Assembly: GCA_022710385.1 (NCBI GenBank)
Contig: JAKLGZ010000007.1
Coordinates: 1 to 37,913, forward strand
From: Methanoregula sp.
Lineage (GTDB): Archaea; Halobacteriota; Methanomicrobia; Methanomicrobiales; Methanospirillaceae
DNA: 37,913 nucleotides
Reading direction: 5' to 3'
This document shows, piece by piece, positions 15,981 through 23,327 of the stretch; the stretch's first letter is position 1; each line of letters opens with the position of its first letter. A model generated the notes under the pieces. It saw only the letters and a list, made by a program, of their open reading frames with translations. It had not been told where the DNA came from and did no database searches. A program made the position numbers and the translations under genes.

Positions 15981-16316
15981 TTATTTCATTGCCCTGTTGT
16001 AACTCGCTTCGATGAAGGGGATGAACCGCTCGATATCTGCACTATCCTGGATCCTGATGAGCACCCACTTTTTTATCACCCTTCCGTGAGCGACGAAATA
16101 CTCTGCATCAGTACCTGAAAGGAGGGCTTCTTTCTCCTCATCGTCGAGTTGTGACAGGATAATTCCACCATTCACCAGCATCGCAAAGATCGTTCCCCTG
16201 ACCGAGTAGGTGGGAGAGCCAAACATCTTCTTCTTTGTTACTTCCGGCCATCGTAACAGAATCTCCTCAAACGTCTCTCTCAGGTGCTGCGATTCGGATT
16301 CAGAGTAATAGGGCAT
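15981..16316 (-). CDS. TfoX N-terminal domain protein
   Basis: A 111-residue single-domain protein matching the TfoX N-terminal domain: KKMFGSPTYSVRGTIFAML near residue 30, then a long polar stretch and GRVIKKWVLIRI. In gamma-proteobacteria TfoX controls competence, but the stand-alone N domain in archaea has no known role. The ATG at 16316 has a GAGGAG site. It lies 92 bases upstream of the PEBP gene on the same strand. Confidence 0.8.
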   Translation of the reverse strand: MPYYSESESQHLRETFEEILLRWPEVTKKKMFGSPTYSVRGTIFAMLVNGGIILSQLDDEEKEALLSGTDAEYFVAHGRVIKKWVLIRIQDSADIERFIPFIEASYNRAMK

Positions 16317-16373
16317 AGGGCTCCTCGTGATATTCGAAGATTAAATCTATCATCAAAGTATTGAAGAAAAAAG

Positions 16374-16381
16374 ATATAAAT
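16374..16381 (+). promoter_or_regulatory. TATA box of the DUF1059 gene
   Basis: ATATAAAT lies about 35-42 bases before the ATG at 16416, which would put the transcript start near 16405 and leave a leader of about ten bases. A purine-rich AAAAG precedes the ATG. Confidence 0.5.
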
Positions 16382-16415
16382 AGGCACAGGATAATGTCCC
16401 AGCTGGTGCTAAAAG

Positions 16416-16580
16416 ATGCCATCGTTTAAATGCATTGCCAAGAACTGTCCATTCGAGGCCTCTGCTCCCACCGAAGCAGAACTGATGAAAAAAATCGTCG
16501 AGCACGCAAAAACCGTCCATAAGATGGACCCCATGCCACCGGACATCCTGGCCAAGGTGAAGGCAGCAATCAAACCGTAA
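16416..16580 (+). CDS. DUF1059 small protein
   Basis: A 54-residue protein with the DUF1059 pattern: a Cys pair (FKCIAKNCPFEA, a zinc-finger-like half), a helix ELMKKIVEHAKTVH supplying two histidines, and a final helix DILAKVKAAIKP. The CxxxxC...HxxxxxH arrangement could bind zinc. Function is unknown; these mini-proteins are common in methanogens and halophiles. It has its own TATA box upstream and a likely terminator downstream. Confidence 0.82.
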   Translation: MPSFKCIAKNCPFEASAPTEAELMKKIVEHAKTVHKMDPMPPDILAKVKAAIKP

Positions 16581-16631
16581 CCGAAGGGTTCAGATCTCAT
16601 CTCGTTCACGTCAGATTCCTCCGAGATTGTG

Positions 16632-16680
16632 GGGATCAAGGGTTCGGGAAGGCAGTGATCCCTGAGCCGGGGATTTTTTA
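16632..16680 (+). terminator. Likely terminator after the DUF1059 gene
   Basis: Inverted repeat GGGATCA (16632-16638) and TGATCCC (16656-16662) followed by GATTTTTTAATTTTT from 16672. A T-run of this kind ends archaeal transcripts even with a weak hairpin. Confidence 0.5.
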
Positions 16681-16802
16681 ATTTTTAAGCATCTGTTACA
16701 TTGTCATCGATTCTCCAGAGATTTTTCAATATTTTTTCTTAGGTAAAACAATCCTGAAATATACCCTCAATGTGCTCAACACCTGTCAATTATCTTCAAA
16801 AA

Positions 16803-16818
16803 GGGCACTTGGGGCACC
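16803..16818 (+). repeat. Imperfect pair of GGGGCAC iteron-like units
   Basis: GGGCACTTGGGGCACC holds two adjacent copies of the (T)GGGGCAC word found in the large inverted repeat beside the primase (18590-18696), one of them one base short. An AT-rich stretch follows, as at the other site. It may mark the other boundary or a second protein-binding site of the same integrated element. Confidence 0.4.
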
Positions 16819-16838
16819 TGTCGTATATTTTCAGATTC

Positions 16839-16878
16839 TTTTTAAAAAAAAACCGCCGGGGGAAGTGTTCACTTCCCC
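16839..16878 (-). terminator. Strong terminator for the minus-strand pair
   Basis: A perfect 9-base stem (GGGGAAGTG, 16859-16867; CACTTCCCC, 16870-16878) overlaps the end of the 47-residue gene. Read on the minus strand it is followed by GGCGG and nine T residues. This is a textbook hairpin plus T-run. Confidence 0.75.
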
Positions 16879-17012
16879 TGCAGCGGTTCCTCGCCCATGT
16901 GGTCGAGCACCCGGTCCCACATGACCAGGAGACCGGGGATCACCACGTAGGCGAGCAGTCCTGCACCGAGGAACATCCCGGTGATCAGCACCTCATTCTC
17001 CACGACGATCAC
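16869..17012 (-). CDS. 47-residue single-span membrane protein
   Basis: A small gene starting at GTG 17012, overlapping the stop of the preceding gene (GTGA). It encodes one hydrophobic helix (ITGMFLGAGLLAYVVIPGLL) and a charged tail (WDRVLDHMGEEPLQGK). It reads as a genuine small membrane protein and ends in a strong terminator. Pairing with the 132-residue protein upstream and with replication genes of the same element suggests a virion, conjugation or plasmid-partner role, but I do not recognise the family. GTG 17003 is an alternative start. Confidence 0.6.
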   Translation of the reverse strand: MIVVENEVLITGMFLGAGLLAYVVIPGLLVMWDRVLDHMGEEPLQGK

Positions 17013-17408
17013 GCCAGGGCCGGAACGGTGTCTGCCCAGGTCTCCACCCTGGTCCGGATGGCATCGTCCGAGTAGGAGGAGATCCGTACCTGGTCGCGGG
17101 CGAAGGTGACATAGTACACCTCGCCGTTGGCGTCGTGACACTTGAGCGGCCACGGTCACGGACCGTGCGGTCAATGTTCCGACGGTGTTTGCTTCGATGT
17201 CCTCAAAGAGGATGTAGGCGGTGTAGGCCTCACGGGACTTCGCCACCGGGTCCTGGGGGACATCGCCGTAGGTGTAGGCGGTGCAGTTCCACGGGTTGTT
17301 CGTGATCACGCCGTCAACGATGGTGGCAAACGCAGTCACATTTGCGATCGGTGCTGCCAGTTCCCTGACAGCGGTCTTGGTTATACTGGTCTGGACAAAG
17401 TCAGCCAT
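17009..17408 (-). pseudogene. Frameshifted gene of about 132 residues, unknown family
   Basis: From ATG 17408 the frame reads MADFVQTSITKTAVRELAAP and on to GTLTARSVT, then loses sense near 17150. In the next frame the protein resumes as WPLKCHDANGEVYYVTFARD and ends DTVPALA at 17009. Removing one base near 17145-17155 restores a continuous protein of about 132 residues. The total of 400 bases is one more than a whole number of codons, which fits. The downstream 47-residue gene overlaps the restored stop, as in an intact operon. The break may be a true mutation, programmed frameshifting or a sequencing error. Sheet-rich, Thr/Val-rich composition resembles structural proteins, but no family is recognised. 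Confidence 0.65.
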
Positions 17409-17720
17409 GTTCTTTCTTTCCTGCCCATGGGTCTGGCCCAGAGGCAATCATCTATTGGACGGGATTGATCTTAGCGTTTCAGCCGTTTTTCAGTCGGGAC
17501 GTGCTGCATCTTTATTCGGCGGAACGGGAATGGGAACGGGTCCGGATTTTCGAACGGCGGAGATGAGTGGTTCTGCCTGAGGTACTGTTCACGGCCGGGG
17601 AACCATCAGGATGTCCAACGATCTCTTGAGGTAGGGTGAGTGCCGCCCACATGATAGTGAGAACAAGGAGAGATCTTCCCTCCACAAAATTGACCTATTA
17701 TTGTTCGTAGAAATGAGCAT

Positions 17721-17740
17721 ATGTTCAAATATTTGAACAT
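17721..17740. promoter_or_regulatory. Perfect 20-base palindrome, likely operator
   Basis: ATGTTCAAAT followed by its exact reverse complement ATTTGAACAT (17721-17740). Its last two bases are the first two of the ATG (17739) of a broken winged-helix regulator gene, so it is placed where an autoregulator would bind. The TTCAAAT/TTGAA core is close to the half-site of the ars dyad at 10855-10880. Confidence 0.65.
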
Positions 17741-17990
17741 GCCTCTGGCTTAATCCTTTGAAGTACTGGTATTTCTGGGGCGACACTTCTGTCACCGTGT
17801 TTATGTTTGGGAGATTGCAAAAACACTCTCGATCAGTGTCGGCGGTCCAAGTACCTCTCTGACCTCTCTACGGGAGATGGGTCTCGTCCTCTGTGAACAG
17901 CGGAGGAGTCTCACCGGAAGGCAGGGGACGAGAAGGGACGGGAAGACGGGAATTGGTTTTCACGATGTAATTCTACGTCTTGAAATCCAG
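17739..17990 (+). pseudogene. Winged-helix transcription regulator, broken by a stop codon
   Basis: From ATG 17739 the frame reads MPLA, then a TAA at 17751-17753, and continues in the same frame as FEVLVFLGRHFCHRVYVWEI with the helix-turn-helix-like segment AKTLSISVGGPSTSLTSLRE and MGLVLCEQRR. This is the usual order of a winged-helix MarR/ArsR-type regulator. Only one in-frame stop separates start and domain, so the gene died recently, or starts at a non-standard codon after the stop. Past about 17990 the frame has no family character. The perfect palindrome at the start codon and the MNT gene downstream suggest it once controlled the toxin-antitoxin pair. Confidence 0.45.
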
Positions 17991-18061
17991 CGAGGGTCTT
18001 TTCAGCTCTCCCAGGGAGGAATCCTTTTAATAACAGTATTCCCACTATCTGTTCAGGATAC

Positions 18062-18361
18062 ATGGCGGAACCTGATATTTATCAGCTCATCCAGGCAAAG
18101 AGAGATGAAATTAACCGTCTTGCACAAAAGTACGGTGCTTCCCATATCCGGATTTTTGGATCGGTTGCCCGCCACACTGCTGATGAAAAAAGTGATATCG
18201 ATTTTCTTGTCGAGCTGGAGCCGGGCAGAACGTTGTTTGATCTTGGCGGGCTTGCCTATGATCTTGAAAAACTTCTGGGCAGGCCGGTCGATGTCTGCAC
18301 GGTACATCTGCTCCGCGAACAGATCCGTACGCGGGTCGTCTCCGAAGCGGTCCCGTTATGA
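18062..18361 (+). CDS. mntA: MNT-type nucleotidyltransferase (MntA antitoxin-like)
   Basis: A 99-residue minimal nucleotidyltransferase. The catalytic GS (33-34) in RIFGSVARHTADEKSDIDF, the metal-binding D45/D47 and a third acid D77 (RPVDVC) are all present. In MNT-HEPN systems such proteins AMPylate and silence the HEPN ribonuclease toxin. Its stop overlaps the ATG (ATGA, 18358) of exactly such a partner, which is broken here. A TTTTAATAA box about 30 bases upstream gives a short leader. Confidence 0.88.
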   Translation: MAEPDIYQLIQAKRDEINRLAQKYGASHIRIFGSVARHTADEKSDIDFLVELEPGRTLFDLGGLAYDLEKLLGRPVDVCTVHLLREQIRTRVVSEAVPL

Positions 18362-18455
18362 GAGACGATCCAATTTCCGGAGAATGAAGAAAGCAGTCTC
18401 TCGTGAAGGAGGTGTTTTGGATGAGACCGAGCCTTGGACGACAGGTTCAGGTTGA
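18358..18455 (+). pseudogene. HEPN toxin gene remnant
   Basis: ATG 18358 overlaps the mntA stop and begins MRDDPIS, the typical start of HEPN partner proteins (MRDDxxY), but the frame ends after nine codons. A one- or two-base shift continues as NFRRMKKAVS, also HEPN-like, and then turns into unrelated sequence ending at 18455. The remaining 100-residue HEPN domain with its RxxxxH motif is missing. Identification rests on a short N terminus and on context. Confidence 0.5.
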
Positions 18456-18589
18456 CTGGGGTAAAGGTGGATCTGTGTACATGGATGGGGAGGACAGAAG
18501 ACGTTCCTGTTTGCCCAGATCGTCGTCACTTCTGCACAACGTATCTTTGAACGAGTAAACCGGTAAACCCGAAGATGGAGACTATTCAA

Positions 18590-18696
18590 CTGGGGCACAT
18601 GGGGCACATTCATCCCTGGTTCCAGGACTTTTTGTATCTTTTTTTCTGGGGAAGATATCTTTGAAAAAAGAGGTAGATGTGCCCCATGTGCCCCAG
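18590..18696. repeat. Iteron-like inverted repeat, candidate replication origin
   Basis: CTGGGGCACATGGGGCACAT (18590-18609) recurs as its exact reverse complement at 18677-18696, around a 67-base AT-rich spacer with several T-runs. Each arm is itself a tandem pair of the 9-base unit TGGGGCACA, so there are four units, two in each direction. It abuts the end of the primase-helicase gene (stop at 18700). Iterons around an AT-rich unwinding region beside a primase gene are what a plasmid or provirus origin looks like. A regulatory or termination role is the alternative. Confidence 0.6.
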
Positions 18697-18699
18697 ACC

Positions 18700-21141
18700 T
18701 CAGCTGCCGGCGAATCCGAGGAAGGGCTCCTGCACCGGGTCCCGCTGATCACAGGCGTCGCGTTCCTCTTCGGTCTTCCACCGTATCCCGGACCAGAACC
18801 GTTCACCTCCGGACTTCACACTCCTGATGTTGTGTGATTTCAGGATGGTCGCATATCTCCGTGGGGCTATGGGATGCCGGATCCCCTCTTCCTCGCACCA
18901 TTTTTCAAACAGCTCCCGGAACGCCGAGCGTGCGATCATTCTCCCGGGCTCAAAGGCACATTCGGTGGCAAGGAAGTAGCTGACTGTATCGCTGACCGTC
19001 CGGTAGTTCCCGGTGGCTACGGAGACTTTCCGGGGCTTGACCAGCCGGTTCCCGCAGGAAAAATAGCGCTGTAACCCTTCGAGGCACCAGTTCAGGATGC
19101 CCGGTCCCTCGGCGATCAGCTTCTTCTCGATCTCAGGGTCCCGTTTCTCTTCAGGGATCTGGACGGTGAAGGGGACCATCCAGATCCGCCGCCAGATCCC
19201 TTCATCGGTCCCCCGGATCACCGGTTCATGGTTGGTGGTGAGCCAGATCTTCGCGGTCGGGGTGAACTCGAATTCATTCTCATAGAGCCTCCGGACGGTG
19301 ATGGCATACTCCCCGGTCAGCTGCTTGATGATGGACTCGGCCAGGCGGGCACCGTCCTCTCCTTCACTGGCGGTCGCCATCCGTGCCCCGGCTATCCGGG
19401 CGAGGTCAGACCGGATCCCTTCGCACCGGTGGACCATGAGCGATTCGGCGGCGATATTGACGGCATAGTCGCCAAGGATCGCGGCGAGGACTTCGATGGT
19501 CTTTGACTTCCCGTTCTTGCCTTTTCCAAACAGGATGAAAAGGAGCTGTTCGGGGTTCGCCTGCAGGAGTGAGTACCCGCACATGGCCTGGAAGCCGCTG
19601 ATGTACTCTGAATCCTGGTCAAAGATCAGGTCGAGATGGGCTTTCCACTGCGGGCATTCGGCGGAAGGATCGTAGGCGACGCCGCAGCTCCGGGTCAGCA
19701 GGTCCTCTCGTTGGTGTTCCCGGAAGGTGAGGGTATCGAGCTCGAGGGTGCCGTTCCGGCAGTTCAGGAGGTATTCCCGGGCATCAAAGGCGTCGAGTTC
19801 GACTGCCGCAAGCGGGGTGGCCGATTCGATCATGGCTTTTCGTGTCCGGAGGTTCTCTGAGGTGATCGCCCACCGGGCAAGGGCTTTTGTCTGGTCTGGG
19901 GTTGGTGCATCGCGGCTTTCATCGTAGATGCTCCGGGCCACCCGGGTTGCCAGGAGATACATCCGGTTCGAAGTGTCCTTCTCCCAGAGTGCGCCGTTCC
20001 AGATATACCAGGAAGCGTTCGTCGAACAATACCGGATGTCGTCACCAAACCGGGCAACGAGCCGTTCTCCATTGCCGGCATCGGTCAGGGCGTAGTCCCG
20101 GGGAGGGGGAGAAATTTTCTCCCGATCCGCATACGCCGGTTCATGCATCCTCCGGAGTTCCTGCCACCGCTGCCGTCCTCCTCCGCACCCGGCATGGTGG
20201 CAGCCGGCGTGGATGGCGCCGTTCTCGAACTGGATGAGAAACGCCCCGTCCTGGTGGGCGGTGGTGAAGGGGCATTCCTCGAGGGTAAAGAGCCGGCCTC
20301 CTTTCCAGGACTTCCTGGCGCTGACCCTGATGCCGTGCTCCCGGAGCCATGCGTCGAGGTCGAGGGGAGCCTGGGAGTCGTCGTAGATTGTTGTCTTCGG
20401 GGATCGTTTTTCGGGCGGTTTTTGACCTGCTCCCTTTGCAGCGAGCTCTTTCAGGAGTGGTATCGGCACGATGCCTGTTTCGTCTGGGACAGCGATGATC
20501 CGGGACCTCCGGTGGGGTCGATCGGCGGTGGGATCCCCTTTCCGGGAGACGGTGCCGTAGAGCTTCCAGATCCGGGCTGCATTCGAGACGGCGGTGTCGA
20601 TGGTGCAGGTGCTGTCGTTGAAACGCTCTGCAAGGGCAGCGAGGCACCGCTGGACGAGGTCCCGGCTGGTCTCGTCGTTTGGAAGGTCGATCCGGTAGAG
20701 GAGGTGGGCACCGTTCCCGGAGTCTGCCCGGACCGGCTCCGGGAAGCCCTGGTCGTTGAGCCACCCGGCGACCAGTTCTGCTTTCTCCAGGGCCTTTGCG
20801 TGTTCCTCGTCGGTTGATGAGACGCCGCCGGGCCGGACCGGGTCGATGTCCACCGGGAACCACCGCCTCCGGATGATGTCGGCATCCGCGGTGGTGGAGT
20901 CTTTCCGCGAGAGGTGCATCTTCACCCGGTTCGACCGCCGGGCGAGCAGGGCCGGGTTCAGCTCGTTCAGGGTGATATAGATACCGTGGACGGTAGACAG
21001 GTCCAGGAGATCGGCCGATGCTGCAAGGAGGCGGGGATCATCAAAATACCCGCTGTGGGTCCCGTCCTCGGCGATGGCCCGGATCTCGACCACGCCGCCC
21101 GGAGCGGCAAGCAGCCGGACGGCCTGTTCTCTCTCATCCAT
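18700..21141 (-). CDS. Phage/plasmid primase-helicase, P4 family
   Basis: An 813-residue replication protein. The N-terminal half is an archaeo-eukaryotic-type primase: metal-binding VDID (97-100), SGNGAHLLY (141-149) and NAARIWKLYGTVSRKGD (187-203). A Cys/His cluster HAGCHHAGCGGG near 311-322 is a zinc-binding element. The C-terminal half is a D5/SF3-type helicase: Walker A FGKGKNGKSKT (538-548) and TTNHEPVIRGTDEGIWRR near 635. It initiates and unwinds DNA for plasmid, provirus or satellite replication. ATG 21141 overlaps the previous gene by eight bases. It is full length and apparently intact, next to a candidate origin. Confidence 0.92.
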   Translation of the reverse strand: MDEREQAVRLLAAPGGVVEIRAIAEDGTHSGYFDDPRLLAASADLLDLSTVHGIYITLNELNPALLARRSNRVKMHLSRKDSTTADADIIRRRWFPVDIDPVRPGGVSSTDEEHAKALEKAELVAGWLNDQGFPEPVRADSGNGAHLLYRIDLPNDETSRDLVQRCLAALAERFNDSTCTIDTAVSNAARIWKLYGTVSRKGDPTADRPHRRSRIIAVPDETGIVPIPLLKELAAKGAGQKPPEKRSPKTTIYDDSQAPLDLDAWLREHGIRVSARKSWKGGRLFTLEECPFTTAHQDGAFLIQFENGAIHAGCHHAGCGGGRQRWQELRRMHEPAYADREKISPPPRDYALTDAGNGERLVARFGDDIRYCSTNASWYIWNGALWEKDTSNRMYLLATRVARSIYDESRDAPTPDQTKALARWAITSENLRTRKAMIESATPLAAVELDAFDAREYLLNCRNGTLELDTLTFREHQREDLLTRSCGVAYDPSAECPQWKAHLDLIFDQDSEYISGFQAMCGYSLLQANPEQLLFILFGKGKNGKSKTIEVLAAILGDYAVNIAAESLMVHRCEGIRSDLARIAGARMATASEGEDGARLAESIIKQLTGEYAITVRRLYENEFEFTPTAKIWLTTNHEPVIRGTDEGIWRRIWMVPFTVQIPEEKRDPEIEKKLIAEGPGILNWCLEGLQRYFSCGNRLVKPRKVSVATGNYRTVSDTVSYFLATECAFEPGRMIARSAFRELFEKWCEEEGIRHPIAPRRYATILKSHNIRSVKSGGERFWSGIRWKTEEERDACDQRDPVQEPFLGFAGS

Positions 21142-21709
21142 GGGCAGCCACCTCACGGGATTCATCCCTGCCGGACTCGTTCCGATACTCGGGGGCATCC
21201 CTGACCGCCGGGTTGGTGCTGCTCCCCGGGAGTGCCCTGATCCCACGGGGGAGGATCTCGTAGCATCTCCATCCGTCTCCCCGTACGAGGATCCAGCACT
21301 CCTTCCTGGCCGATGACCCCGGTGAGAACGCCCTCATCCGGGCCAGTTCTTCCCCGAAATGGACAACGACCTGGTGTGCGGTGTTCAGTCTCTTGTGGCT
21401 CCGGCGGACCATCAGGACAAGCAGTTCGCCTTCACGGACGGCGAAGAGGTCCGGCGGGGGGTTTCGCCCATACCACAGGCTCACGTCCCATCCCTGTTCT
21501 TTCAGGAATCGCCGGGCCTCGTGCTCGGCAGCATTCCCCCACCGGTAGCGGTCGTCGCCACCGGGAGAGGGCTTCTTGTTCTGTCTCTCAGGCGACTCCT
21601 CCGTGATGCTTGGGAAGCGGTCACTGTCGGTTCGGGGTGCGGGACCGGAGGAGCCGGGTATTCCATCCGGCTCGGCCACCGCCTGTGTCGGTTCTTCTTC
21701 CTGGTTCAT
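21134..21709 (-). CDS. PD-(D/E)XK nuclease-like protein paired with the primase
   Basis: A 191-residue protein with a disordered, Pro/Ser/Glu-rich first 50 residues. Then comes a nuclease-fold core: GNAAEHEARRFLKEQGWDVS, a Pro-Asp motif (NPPPDLFAV) and the strand ELLVLMVRRSH where the catalytic (D/E)xK would sit. The motif is degenerate (VRR replaces ExK), so it may bind DNA without cutting, or resemble an archaeal Holliday-junction resolvase. It overlaps the primase start by eight bases, so both are translated together. The function as a replication accessory is inferred from that. Confidence 0.6.
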   Translation of the reverse strand: MNQEEEPTQAVAEPDGIPGSSGPAPRTDSDRFPSITEESPERQNKKPSPGGDDRYRWGNAAEHEARRFLKEQGWDVSLWYGRNPPPDLFAVREGELLVLMVRRSHKRLNTAHQVVVHFGEELARMRAFSPGSSARKECWILVRGDGWRCYEILPRGIRALPGSSTNPAVRDAPEYRNESGRDESREVAAHG

Positions 21710-21856
21710 GGGTTTTCACGTTTTTCCTTGTTTGTCAACAATGTCGGTCGGGAAGCAGCGCCCTGGCTGTTTCGTCTGGTTCTCTGGCTGGCGTTTCGGC
21801 TCGCGGAATCTGTTTTCCCTGGATCCTTTGGCAGCCCTTTCAGGCTGTTTCAGGTA

Positions 21857-22182
21857 TGTAAGCCGGTGCACCAGCCGTCAACGTTGGCGTGAGAAGAGGG
21901 GGATTGGTGCGTTGGATGAGAGTATGAGAATCATCCGGTTCGATGATCCCTGTTCAGGGTACTGCACGACCGGCGGGTTCCGTATGATCCCGGCCAGCCC
22001 TTCCACGATAAGGGTGGTCCGGACGACGAAGGTGGTGAGCACTCGTTGTAAAAACGGTGGAGCGCCCATCTTCCGCGCCGTTGCGGCCATTCTCGTCAGG
22101 AATTCCCGATTCATTGGTGCAGGAGTAAGATTTGCGTGATTGGATATCAATTTGACGGAACCGGGAGGTTAGGGGAATGAAA
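21857..22182 (+). repeat. 326-base island repeat, copy 1
   Basis: A 326-base direct repeat shared without gaps with copy 2 at 24191-24516 and in part with copy 3 at 29858-30040. It starts TGTAAGCCGGTGCACCAGCC and ends AGGTTAGGGGAATG. It contains the palindromes GGTGCACC and CAACGTTG near the left end. Several frames are open on both strands; a minus-strand one (MNREFLTRMAA...) is protein-like but not clearly conserved. There are no matching terminal inverted repeats and no transposase. It marks the left edge of the defence cassettes. Confidence 0.85.
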
Positions 22183-22242
22183 TATGGAAACTGAATGGCG
22201 TGCATGTAGAAGTCGTGTCACTTGAAGCAATGAGAGGGCTCA

Positions 22243-22380
22243 GGAAGTAAGTCGCCTCAACTACAGCAGGTCGCCGAAGCGAAAGCGAAAGAGAAGAGTT
22301 CGTATTTTATCTCGGTAACATCGGGGGGGTACGAGATTGAGTACGGGTTGATCAAGGGATCCGGGAAAGGGGGGGGTGAT
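22243..22380 (+). pseudogene. Fragment of a small EIEYGLxKG-family gene
   Basis: The frame reads PQLQQVAEAKAKEKSSYFIS and then GGYEIEYGLIKGSGKGG, with a stop upstream at about 22231-22233 and no good start codon. It is related to the C-terminal part of the 64-residue protein at 28246-28440 on the other strand (QIENAEGQQ..., GGFYEIEYGLMKG). The two look like remnants of one small gene family of unknown function. A strong terminator directly follows, which suggests this was the true end of a gene. Confidence 0.45.
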
Positions 22381-22396
22381 TCCCGGATCCTCTTTT
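22357..22396 (+). terminator. Strong hairpin terminator
   Basis: An 11-base perfect stem (GGATCCGGGAA, 22357-22367; TTCCCGGATCC, 22380-22390) with a G-rich loop, followed by TCTTTTT. It isolates the DUF488 cassette from upstream transcription. Confidence 0.75.
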
Positions 22397-22502
22397 TAAG
22401 TAGGAGGGGGTTTCTATCCATTGTGTCGAAAAGGAGTATTATTCATCTACTTTCACCCTGTATACTATCATATTTAAGCCTAAAATACAAGATTCAGGAT
22501 AA

Positions 22503-23327
22503 ATGGACATGATAACGAAGAATGAGAGGGCACTTCTTTACCTGTTATCAAGGACATCACATCTGACCAGGATGAAACTGGTAAAAATGATGTTTCTCAT
22601 CTCGAAGGAGCAGAGTCTTTATGACTTTGTACCCTATCAGTACGGCCCGTTCTCATTCAAGTTATATCAAGACCTTCGTCATCTCGAGCGTGAGGGGCAT
22701 CTCACTCAAGTTGATGACGAGGTGAAATATTGTGATCGGATATTTCCCCAACCCGATTCCTTCATTCGGACTGCAATTGATTCTTGTATTGACCGTTTTG
22801 GCAGTTGCCATGAAAAGGATCTCATCGACTACGTATACCGGGCACATCCCGAGATGACCATCTTTTCCACTATAAAGCGATTGGAAAAGTATAATCGGGA
22901 CGAAACTGGTATCGTCACCATCGGATATGAGGGAAGGAATATCGACCGGTTCCTCTCTCTTCTCATCGAAAATAAAGTTGGAAAACTCATCGATGTGAGA
23001 AAAAATCCGTTCAGCATGAAATACGGATTTTCGAAGAACCAGCTCTCGGGGGCACTTGAAAAATTGGGAATTTCTTACCTGCATTTTCCTGATTTAGGTA
23101 TCGACAGTTACAAGCGACAGAACCTGACGAATGCCGGTTATACCAGCCTCTTTCTTCATTATGCACAGGAGCTTGAAGAGAAACAAGACCATCTTGCCAG
23201 AATTATATCGCTATCAAAGATTGAAAAGGTAGCGCTGATGTGTTTTGAGGCTCAGGCATCCGATTGTCACCGGGGTGTCATCGCCCAGCGGTTCAGGGAT
23301 GAAGGGCTCTGTGTGACAGACCTATGA
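22503..23327 (+). CDS. SocA/Panacea-like domain fused to DUF488
   Basis: A 274-residue two-domain protein. Residues 1-115 (MKLVKMMFLISKE, then YDFVPYQYGPFSFKLYQDLR) resemble the N-terminal helical domain of SocA/Panacea-type antitoxins. Residues 136-274 are DUF488, with GYEG (141-144), DVRKNPFS (164-171) and the CFEA...CHR motif (247-256), whose two cysteines and histidine suggest a metal or catalytic site. DUF488 has no settled function, although it occurs in nucleic-acid and defence contexts. A TATA-like CATATTTAAG lies about 30 bases before the ATG. The stop overlaps the next gene by ATGA. Confidence 0.75.
   Translation: MDMITKNERALLYLLSRTSHLTRMKLVKMMFLISKEQSLYDFVPYQYGPFSFKLYQDLRHLEREGHLTQVDDEVKYCDRIFPQPDSFIRTAIDSCIDRFGSCHEKDLIDYVYRAHPEMTIFSTIKRLEKYNRDETGIVTIGYEGRNIDRFLSLLIENKVGKLIDVRKNPFSMKYGFSKNQLSGALEKLGISYLHFPDLGIDSYKRQNLTNAGYTSLFLHYAQELEEKQDHLARIISLSKIEKVALMCFEAQASDCHRGVIAQRFRDEGLCVTDL

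Noticed and set aside
18590-18696. The large inverted repeat as a simple transcription terminator
   Set aside because: The loop is 67 bases and each arm is a tandem repeat, which fits protein-binding iterons better than an RNA hairpin.
20141-20863. Long frames on both strands inside the primase gene
   Set aside because: They are Arg/Pro/Gly-rich shadows; the primase frame carries all catalytic motifs.
21954-22205. Minus-strand proteins inside the repeats
   Set aside because: All three minus frames are largely open and the differences between copies change amino acids in each; coding cannot be claimed without a substitution test.
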